From positions 1-9,124 of the forward strand of contig CAZRMT010000049.1 in the NCBI GenBank assembly GCA_964601265.1: a DNA stretch of 9,124 nucleotides. Direction: 5' to 3'. Numbering within the stretch: position 1 is the first letter of the stretch; each line of letters starts with the position of its first letter. Below, piece after piece: positions 1-3,650 of this stretch. Made by a program: the position numbers and the translations under genes. Source of the stretch: UBA4675 sp964601265. Its GTDB lineage: Bacteria; Bacillota; Clostridia; Christensenellales; Borkfalkiaceae. Below the pieces are notes generated by a model. That model had not been told where the DNA came from. It was given only the letters and a program-made list of their open reading frames with translations, and ran no database searches.

Positions 1-23
1 CTTTTGTCGGACAGCTATACTTA

Positions 24-46
24 TTGAACGGTCTTTTTTCGTTCAA
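24..46 (+). terminator. possible intrinsic terminator of an upstream gene
   Basis: A 7-bp inverted repeat, TTGAACG (24-30) and CGTTCAA (40-46), encloses a 9-nt T-rich loop and is followed by TTCTCTTTT. It could end transcription from a gene to the left of the window. The stem is short, the loop is large and the following U tract is interrupted, so the call is weak. Confidence 0.3.
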
Positions 47-51
47 TTCTC

Positions 52-117
52 TTTTGTCGTCATTGCGAAGCTGTTTTCAACAGCTGTGGCAATCCTTTCC
101 TAAGTAAAACGACAAAA
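52..117. repeat. palindromic intergenic repeat (MITE-like) with 9-bp terminal inverted repeats
   Basis: TTTTGTCGT (52-60) and ACGACAAAA (109-117) are perfect 9-bp inverted termini. Nested inside is a hairpin made of ATTGC (62-66) with GCAAT (89-93), and AGCTGTT (69-75) with AACAGCT (79-85) around a TTC loop. The pattern CGTCATTGCGA...GTGGCAATCC resembles, from memory, a palindromic intergenic repeat common in many bacterial genomes. A partial copy of the left end (TTTTGTCG) also sits at 2-9. It contains no coding sequence. It lies just upstream of the gene at 194, but nothing shows that it regulates that gene. Confidence 0.55.
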
Positions 118-171
118 TATTCGCTTTTACGATAAATTTAGCCAAAATATCAGCCGTGACATAATATACTA

Positions 172-177
172 TATAAT
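172..177 (+). promoter_or_regulatory. -10 element for the gene at 194
   Basis: A perfect TATAAT lies 16 nt before the ATG at 194, in a very AT-rich stretch. Initiation about 7 nt downstream would give a leader of only about 10 nt that still holds the GGGG (185-188) Shine-Dalgarno. No convincing -35 hexamer is present 16-18 bp upstream, so the promoter call rests on the -10 box alone. Confidence 0.35.
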
Positions 178-193
178 AAAAGACGGGGTCGGT

Positions 194-1060
194 ATGAAAT
201 TATTAAAAAGAGTTTGCGTTTTAAAAGAGATAGAAAACGGTTATTCTTACAGCGGAAAACAAGCCAAAGCAATGGCTAAATGTCAAAAAACGGGAGCAGA
301 GAACTCTATTTCGCTGTCTTTTATGGATTTGGCACCGCTAAAACACGGTAGTTATATAATCGTCGTTGGCAATAGTGAAAAATGCGTTTATTTTTCCTCG
401 GACGAAACGGGAATTCAAAAAGACTTTCACGACTCTTTAATAGACTTTGCGTTGCCCTTTTCAGTGTCCGTTATTTACGACGACGGCGAAAAAACAGGCG
501 CCGTACTTTTCGGGCAAACCTCCGACTGCAACGAAACTCCTCTTTCGATGAAAAACGCCTACGTAACGAAAAAACGGGAAAAAGAAAAAGAATTTGAAAA
601 AACCGAAAAAATAATAGACGATATTTACAACGATAACGAAACTTCCGCCGAAATCTACTCCGACGACGTAGTCGCAACGGAAAACTATTTTGAAAACAGC
701 GACGTAGACGCAGAAAATTTTACGCTTATCGAGGACGAAAAGGAAAGCGTCGACTGCGCTTTTTTGCAAGAAGACTTAGACGAAATTATGAAAAGCTATC
801 CGCCTTTTGAAGAACTTGAAAAAAGCGTTTACGGCAGTAAATGGGTAAAAATCGAACTTGAAAAGGGCGAATACTATTTCGGAAAAGCAAAAATTCACGA
901 CGAAAAGTATTTATGTTACGCCGTACGAGGAAAAAAAGACTGCTGTCCCGAAGAACTTAAAAGCCTTGCGTGTTTTATTCCCTCCCCCTCTAAAACGGAA
1001 ACGGAAGACGGCTTTTTCGTTATGTTTCAATGCGAGGAAAACGGCAAAATCAAAAAATAG
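194..1060 (+). CDS. unrecognised two-domain protein with an acidic linker (288 aa)
   Basis: The start ATG is preceded by GGGG at 185-188, four bases upstream, and by a TATAAT box. The protein has three parts. Residues 1-125 look like a compact beta-rich domain. Residues 126-195 are a highly charged, mostly acidic linker that begins with a KKREKEKE stretch. Residues 196-288 form a second domain with SKWVKIELEKGEYYFG, YLCYAV, CPEELKSLACFIP and FFVMFQ segments. The C-terminal part resembles hypothetical proteins I recall from Clostridia, in which a WV[RK]xxxxxxYYxxG strand precedes PEELKGY..F[IL]P. I cannot name a function. There is no signal peptide or membrane span, so it is probably cytoplasmic. 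It is monocistronic as far as the window shows and converges on queT. The coding frame is clear, while the role is unknown. Confidence 0.85.
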   Translation: MKLLKRVCVLKEIENGYSYSGKQAKAMAKCQKTGAENSISLSFMDLAPLKHGSYIIVVGNSEKCVYFSSDETGIQKDFHDSLIDFALPFSVSVIYDDGEKTGAVLFGQTSDCNETPLSMKNAYVTKKREKEKEFEKTEKIIDDIYNDNETSAEIYSDDVVATENYFENSDVDAENFTLIEDEKESVDCAFLQEDLDEIMKSYPPFEELEKSVYGSKWVKIELEKGEYYFGKAKIHDEKYLCYAVRGKKDCCPEELKSLACFIPSPSKTETEDGFFVMFQCEENGKIKK

Positions 1061-1085
1061 CTCTCCATAAATTTTTCCAACTATA

Positions 1086-1122
1086 TTTTTATCCGCAACG
1101 CAAAATGCGTTGCGGATAAAAA
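1086..1122. repeat. perfect 17-bp hairpin between convergent genes
   Basis: TTTTTATCCGCAACGCA (1086-1102) is the exact reverse complement of 1106-1122, with a 3-nt AAA loop. It sits between the stop of the gene at 194-1060 and the stop of queT, where a bidirectional terminator would be expected. However, the flanking T and A runs are part of the stem in the order T-stem-A, so neither strand has a U tract after the stem. It may terminate poorly, protect 3' ends, or be a repeat-type palindrome. Confidence 0.7.
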
Positions 1123-1128
1123 ATGCCG

Positions 1129-1617
1129 TTAACTATTATTTTTTCGTTCTATTTTATAAAGCGTAACCGCAAGCAACGAGCCCAGCGTAACAATTACCGC
1201 AAGTTGCCCTCCCCCGACCGTTAAAACGCCTAAAAAATACACGCTTTTTAACTCGGAAAAAGCAAGAAAGGTAAAGGGAACGATAAAAGCGTTTATTACT
1301 ATCGGGAATATTTCGCCCAAAATAAGTTTCACGATAAACTTTTTTGTTTTTTTACCGACGAAATAGGTCAGCAAGGCGGAAATAAAAGTTGCAAGCGTGC
1401 CTAAAAACAAGTCGAGTATGCCGTTGCCTAATACGTTTGCGATAAAACACCCTATCGTAAGCCCGACAATCGCCTCCGGATAAAACAAAGGCAATACGGT
1501 TAACGCCTCTGCAAAGCGAAACTGAACCTGCCCGTAAGAAAGGGGCGCGATAAGCACCGTCAACACGCAATAAAGCCCCGCAATAATACCCATTCTGCAC
1601 AACGACTTGCTATTCAT
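1129..1617 (-). CDS. queT: QueT-family ECF transporter S component (queuosine precursor uptake)
   Basis: This 162-aa very hydrophobic protein has about five to six membrane segments and the family's usual length. QueT proteins are substrate-binding S components of energy-coupling factor transporters. They are thought to import queuosine precursors (preQ1/preQ0) for tRNA modification, working with an EcfT/EcfA module encoded elsewhere. Supporting segments are QFRFAEALTVLP (residues 32-43), near the first loop where family members carry a similar [QF]xRxSEALTVLP motif, and GNGILDLFLGTLAT (64-77). The start ATG follows GAGG (1627-1624) at 6-nt spacing. A consensus promoter and a structured leader lie directly upstream. 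It is transcribed alone, divergently from the gene at 1762. The substrate assignment rests on family resemblance only. Confidence 0.85.
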   Translation of the reverse strand: MNSKSLCRMGIIAGLYCVLTVLIAPLSYGQVQFRFAEALTVLPLFYPEAIVGLTIGCFIANVLGNGILDLFLGTLATFISALLTYFVGKKTKKFIVKLILGEIFPIVINAFIVPFTFLAFSELKSVYFLGVLTVGGGQLAVIVTLGSLLAVTLYKIERKNNS

Positions 1618-1623
1618 AAATTA

Positions 1624-1663
1624 CCTCGGTTTTTTTATTAGAAGTGTTTTCCGAAAACCTTCT
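1624..1663 (-). promoter_or_regulatory. structured queT leader, candidate divergent preQ1-I-type riboswitch
   Basis: Read on the minus strand, the leader begins near the predicted transcription start. AGAAG (1663-1659) pairs with CUUCU (1644-1640) and the loop contains UCGG (1654-1651). An A-rich single strand follows, then CCGA (1629-1626), which can pair with UCGG as a pseudoknot. CCGA overlaps the GAGG ribosome binding site. Stem, loop, A-rich tail and pseudoknot into the Shine-Dalgarno is the preQ1-I layout, and that riboswitch is known upstream of queT. Against it, the loop side before the pseudoknot is longer than usual and the base before the 3' stem is A rather than the preQ1-pairing C. 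GUUUU/AAAAC can also simply extend the hairpin to a CGG triloop. Confidence 0.4.
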
Positions 1664-1669
1664 TTTTTT

Positions 1670-1698
1670 ATTCTAGTATCAAACGACTTTTTTTGCAA
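1670..1698 (-). promoter_or_regulatory. sigma-A promoter of queT
   Basis: On the minus strand, TTGCAA (1698-1693) and TAGAAT (1675-1670) are separated by exactly 17 bp. Initiation would fall near 1663, at the first stem of the leader structure, which leaves about a 45-nt leader before the queT ATG. Confidence 0.75.
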
Positions 1699-1726
1699 GG
1701 AATTTTTAAGCTTTTTGGTTTTTTTA

Positions 1727-1755
1727 TTGATTTTTTTTTGGTTTTATGCGATAAT
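1727..1755 (+). promoter_or_regulatory. sigma-A promoter with extended -10, for the gene at 1762
   Basis: TTGATT (1727-1732) and GATAAT (1750-1755) are 17 bp apart, and TG at 1747-1748 gives an extended -10 (TGnGATAAT). The expected start point 6-8 nt downstream coincides with the ATG at 1762, so the mRNA may be leaderless. The promoter diverges from that of queT, with 28 bp between the two -35 boxes. Confidence 0.7.
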
Positions 1756-1761
1756 TTCCTT

Positions 1762-2028
1762 ATGATAAGAATTTGGGCAAAAACTTTAAAAAAACACAAA
1801 ATCATAAAAAATATCGAGTACGATATAGATTCGGATAAAATGGTGTGGTCGCTTTTTTTCGACGTGCTTAGCGAAATTTGCAACACTATGGACATTCCCA
1901 CGCCCGTGCTGTTAAAAAATCACGTTTTAAACTTTGCTAAATACAATTTCGTGTCTTTTGACAAAAGCGATTTTGTAGAAAGCGTGGACTTTGACGCGTT
2001 GTGGCTCGAATTTATAAAAAACAAGTAA
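1762..2028 (+). CDS. small conserved-looking hypothetical protein (88 aa), probably leaderless
   Basis: The chosen start is ATG 1762. The frame also opens at a TTG (1693), but that extension would translate straight through both promoter boxes and has no ribosome binding site. The product is 88 aa, soluble and charged. It starts MIRIWAKTLKKHKIIKNIEYD, followed by a helical middle with FFDVLSEICNTMDIPTPVLL (residues 32-51) and a C-terminal DFVESVDFDALWLEF. I recall similar short clostridial hypotheticals with an IRIWAK start and a DIPTPV motif, but no function. There is no Shine-Dalgarno (upstream is ATAATTTCCTT), and the -10 box ends 6 nt before the ATG. An intrinsic terminator follows immediately. 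The coding call is good and the function is unknown. Confidence 0.8.
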   Translation: MIRIWAKTLKKHKIIKNIEYDIDSDKMVWSLFFDVLSEICNTMDIPTPVLLKNHVLNFAKYNFVSFDKSDFVESVDFDALWLEFIKNK

Positions 2029-2032
2029 CTTT

Positions 2033-2057
2033 AAACGGCGATAAATCGCCGTTTTTT
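2033..2057 (+). terminator. intrinsic terminator after the 88-aa gene
   Basis: AAACGGCGA (2033-2041) pairs perfectly with TCGCCGTTT (2046-2054) around a TAAA loop, and the T run continues to 2057. It begins five bases after the stop codon. Confidence 0.85.
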
Positions 2058-2103
2058 ACATAGTCGCCCTTTTTTAACGCATACTTTTTTTAAGGAGGCA
2101 ACT

Positions 2104-2313
2104 ATGAAAATCACAAGCATAATAGCTTTTGTTTTAACCATCGCAGGGGCGTTGAACTGGCTGATAATAGGCTTTTTTAATTTTAATTTAATCGGGTGGA
2201 TTTTTTCGTTTATGCCGATTATCGCCGATATAATCTACGTACTTGTGGGCTTTGCGGGGCTATATTTAATTTTCTTTATATTCTTTTATAAGCCCTTTCA
2301 GGACGTAGCTTAA
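2104..2313 (+). CDS. DUF378 family small membrane protein (69 aa)
   Basis: A strong Shine-Dalgarno, AAGGAGG (2092-2098), lies 5 nt before the ATG. The 69-aa product has two membrane helices, at about residues 5-28 and 36-62. The first contains the AGALNWLIIGFFNF signature typical of DUF378 (YuzA-like) proteins, and the second has the matching YVLVGFAGLYLIFF. Family members are inner-membrane proteins of unknown function, usually about 60-90 aa, so this one appears full length. A weak promoter may exist (TTTACA at 2055-2060 and CATACT at 2080-2085, 19-bp spacer). Otherwise it could be reached by readthrough of the terminator at 2033-2057. A strong terminator follows. Confidence 0.88.
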   Translation: MKITSIIAFVLTIAGALNWLIIGFFNFNLIGWIFSFMPIIADIIYVLVGFAGLYLIFFIFFYKPFQDVA

Positions 2314-2323
2314 AAGAAAACCT

Positions 2324-2357
2324 CAAAAGGCAGTTTGCACACGCAAACTGCCTTTTG
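2324..2357 (+). terminator. intrinsic terminator after the DUF378 gene
   Basis: A perfect 15-bp stem, CAAAAGGCAGTTTGC (2324-2338) with GCAAACTGCCTTTTG (2343-2357), has an ACAC tetraloop and TTTT on its 3' arm. It has A and T runs on both sides, so it could act in either direction. Confidence 0.8.
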
Positions 2358-2378
2358 ATATTTATGATAAGGGGGGAA

Positions 2379-2444
2379 ATGATAAGCTTATTAGCTTGTA
2401 TATATAATACCATTCTTTTAATTTTTTGTAAAGCCTTTTTTTAA
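2379..2444 (+). CDS. possible 21-aa hydrophobic peptide ORF
   Basis: An ATG at 2379 follows an AAGGGGGG purine run (2369-2376) by two bases of spacing. It opens 21 codons to TAA at 2442. The predicted peptide begins MISLLACIYN and ends with IFCKAFF: almost entirely hydrophobic, with one lysine, enough for a single membrane helix. Short hydrophobic ORFs of this kind occur among type I toxins and small membrane regulators. There is no clear promoter and the spacing of the G run is tight, so chance is quite possible. Confidence 0.2.
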   Translation: MISLLACIYNTILLIFCKAFF

Positions 2445-2467
2445 AAAATTTAAGATTTTATCTTAAA
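2443..2467 (-). terminator. weak second AT-only hairpin downstream of rpsR
   Basis: TTTAAGAT (2449-2456) pairs with ATCTTAAA (2460-2467) around a 3-nt loop. On the minus strand the stem is followed by six T. It lies 20 bases past the main rpsR terminator and may be a back-up terminator. An all-AU stem with one G-C pair per arm is unstable, hence the low confidence. Confidence 0.25.
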
Positions 2468-2487
2468 AAATAAGAATTTTCACAAAT

Positions 2488-2519
2488 AAAAAACCGTTCC
2501 CCTTGATTAAGAGGAACGG
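2488..2519 (-). terminator. intrinsic terminator of the rpsF-ssb-rpsR operon
   Basis: On the minus strand, CCGTTCCTCTT (from 2519) pairs with AAGGGGAACGG (to 2494), 11 bp including one G-U, around an AATC loop. A T6 run follows. It begins seven bases after the rpsR stop codon. Confidence 0.88.
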
Positions 2520-2526
2520 ATAATTT

Positions 2527-2772
2527 TTACTCTCCTTTAAAAGGAAGCAACGCAACCATTCTCGCTTGCTTAATAGCCGTAGCAAGAATTCTTTGGTGAG
2601 CGGCGCAAACACCGGTCATACGTCTGGGGAGCATTTTCCCCTTTTCGGTTACGTATTTCTTTAATTTAGCAACGTCCTTATAATCGATTTTCTCCGTCTT
2701 TTCAACGCAGAAAACGCAAACCTTTTTTCTGGACATTTTCTTTATCGGTTTTTTAACAGTTTTTTCTTCCAT
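2527..2772 (-). CDS. rpsR: 30S ribosomal protein S18 (C+ form)
   Basis: This 81-aa protein matches S18 closely: RKKVCVFC, then IDYKDVAKLKKYVTEKGKMLPRR and ALLPF near the end. S18 binds the 30S platform as a heterodimer with S6. C19, C22, C56 and H59 give the CxxC...CxxH set of the zinc-binding C+ type, as opposed to the cysteine-free paralogue that some Bacillota use under zinc limitation. The ATG at 2772 is preceded by AAAGGAG (2785-2779). The frame is open further upstream, to 2907, but that part overlaps ssb and is not S18-like. It is the last gene of the operon, 19 nt after ssb. Confidence 0.97.
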   Translation of the reverse strand: MEEKTVKKPIKKMSRKKVCVFCVEKTEKIDYKDVAKLKKYVTEKGKMLPRRMTGVCAAHQRILATAIKQARMVALLPFKGE

Positions 2773-2791
2773 AATTAACTCCTTTAAATAA

Positions 2792-3187
2792 TTAGAACGG
2801 CAAATCGTCGTCATCGGGAACGGTCTGCAATTTTTCGACCTTTTCCTTATTTTCCGTCGTAGAAGCGCTTTCGCTCGCACTCTTGGGCGACAAAAATTCC
2901 ACTTCACCCGCTACAATGTCGGTAACGTATCTCTTAATCCCGTCTTTATCGTCGTAAGAACGATTTTGTAAACTTCCGCTGATTGCGACCTTACTACCCT
3001 TTTTAAGGAATTTTCCGCAGTTTTCGGCAACGGCTCTCCAAACGGTTATGTTGAAATAATCAACTTCTCCGTTGGCTCCGTAAGGTCTGTTAACGGCAAT
3101 AGCGAAACGGCATACGCTCGTTCCGTTGCTGGTTTCGGTAAGTTCGGGATCTTTCGTTAAGTTTCCAATCAAAAAAATCTTATTCAT
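2792..3187 (-). CDS. ssb: single-stranded DNA-binding protein
   Basis: This 131-aa protein has the SSB OB-fold at about residues 1-101: MNKIFLIGNLTKDPEL at the start, FAIAVNRPY (28-36), DYFNITVW (43-50) and GSKVAISGSLQ (64-74). A short Ser/Glu/Lys linker follows (102-124), then the acidic tip DDDDLPF (125-131), which recruits replication and repair partners such as PriA, RecO or DNA polymerase subunits. It is shorter than E. coli SSB because the linker is short. It lies between rpsF and rpsR, the usual Bacillota arrangement. AAGGAG (3200-3195) sits directly against the rpsF stop codon, so translation may be coupled. Confidence 0.97.
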   Translation of the reverse strand: MNKIFLIGNLTKDPELTETSNGTSVCRFAIAVNRPYGANGEVDYFNITVWRAVAENCGKFLKKGSKVAISGSLQNRSYDDKDGIKRYVTDIVAGEVEFLSPKSASESASTTENKEKVEKLQTVPDDDDLPF

Positions 3188-3200
3188 TGGTTCACTCCTT

Positions 3201-3482
3201 TTACAGCTTAACTATCATTCTTCTTAACATTTCTTCGGTGATGTTAGCAACTCTTTCGATTTCCGCAATTAAAGTTGCGTCACAGAAGAACGTCATAAGA
3301 ACGTAGTAGCCTTCCGACTTATAGTCGATGTCGTAAGCGAGTTTTTTTACTCCCCATTTGTCGGACTTCTCCACTTCTCCGCCGGCAGATTTAACTATGT
3401 TTTCAAACTTTTCGATTACGGCAGAAATCGCCTCTTCGGTTAAATCGGCTTTAAGAATGTAAAGCATTTCGTACTTGTTCAT
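3201..3482 (-). CDS. rpsF: 30S ribosomal protein S6
   Basis: This 93-aa protein is of normal S6 length. It opens NKYEMLYIL and carries GGEVEKSDKWGVKKLAYDI (residues 34-52), EGYYVLMTF and a C-terminal helix with EEMLRRMIVKL. S6 binds 16S rRNA of the 30S platform together with S18, which is encoded two genes downstream. GGGAGGT (3496-3490) precedes the ATG by 7 nt, all A in the mRNA. First gene of the operon, with a near-perfect promoter and a possible autoregulatory leader. Confidence 0.97.
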   Translation of the reverse strand: MNKYEMLYILKADLTEEAISAVIEKFENIVKSAGGEVEKSDKWGVKKLAYDIDYKSEGYYVLMTFFCDATLIAEIERVANITEEMLRRMIVKL

Positions 3483-3489
3483 TTTTTTT

Positions 3490-3547
3490 ACCTCCCGGTC
3501 TTATTCGGCTTACCTAAAAGGCAAGCAAGGTTTTACTTTTTTAAAAG
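3490..3547 (-). promoter_or_regulatory. rpsF leader, candidate S6:S18-binding autoregulatory element
   Basis: Between the predicted transcription start (near 3547) and the GGGAGG site, the leader forms CUUGCCU/AGGUAAG with a UUU loop (3525-3509), followed immediately by CCG (3508-3506). A second small hairpin, UACUUU/AAAGUA, lies 5' of it. A CCG trinucleotide next to a short hairpin is the hallmark of the S6:S18-binding motif known in many bacterial rpsF leaders. I could not build a convincing outer helix around the CCG by hand, so this is a candidate only. Confidence 0.4.
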
Positions 3548-3554
3548 TATAAGA

Positions 3555-3583
3555 ATTTTAACAGTTTTTTTTAATTTTGTCAA
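3555..3583 (-). promoter_or_regulatory. sigma-A promoter of the rpsF operon
   Basis: On the minus strand, a perfect TTGACA (3583-3578) and TAAAAT (3560-3555) are separated by exactly 17 bp. It lies between the end of the giant repeat gene and rpsF, so the ribosomal operon has its own strong promoter. Confidence 0.85.
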
Positions 3584-3615
3584 TGATTTTTAGCGTTATT
3601 TTACAAATTTACGTC

Positions 3616-3641
3616 GGGAAAACGCATTATAGCGTTTTCCC
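3616..3641 (-). terminator. hairpin after the giant repeat gene, without a U tract
   Basis: GGGAAAACGC (3616-3625) pairs perfectly with GCGTTTTCCC (3632-3641) around a 6-nt loop, nine bases after the giant gene's stop codon. Position and stem fit a terminator. On the minus strand, however, the stem is followed by GACGTAAATTTG rather than a T run, so it is a non-canonical terminator or a 3'-end stabilising hairpin. Confidence 0.45.
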
Positions 3642-3650
3642 TGCACGCAA

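Noticed and set aside
461..769. 102-codon minus-strand frame
   Set aside because: Antisense to the 194-1060 gene. Its Phe/Val-rich composition is simply the complement of Lys/Glu/Asp codons.
1693..1761. TTG start extending the 88-aa gene by 23 codons
   Set aside because: The extension crosses both promoter hexamers, has no ribosome binding site and consists mostly of Phe/Leu from a T-rich tract.
1668..1901. 77-codon minus-strand frame upstream of queT
   Set aside because: Overlaps the queT promoter and runs antisense to the 88-aa gene, with no supporting start site.
686..2160. Hydrophobic stretch in the giant protein (residues 686-713 from the ATG at 8858, i.e. about 6803-6720) as a membrane anchor
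   Set aside because: It is mid-protein, contains Glu, Trp and Thr, and is flanked by normal repeats on both sides, so a buried helix is more likely. The coordinates in this entry's start and end are residue-based, and the nucleotide span is 6720-6803.
2773..2907. Upstream extension of the rpsR frame
   Set aside because: It overlaps ssb out of frame, is not S18-like, and the ATG at 2772 has its own AAAGGAG site.
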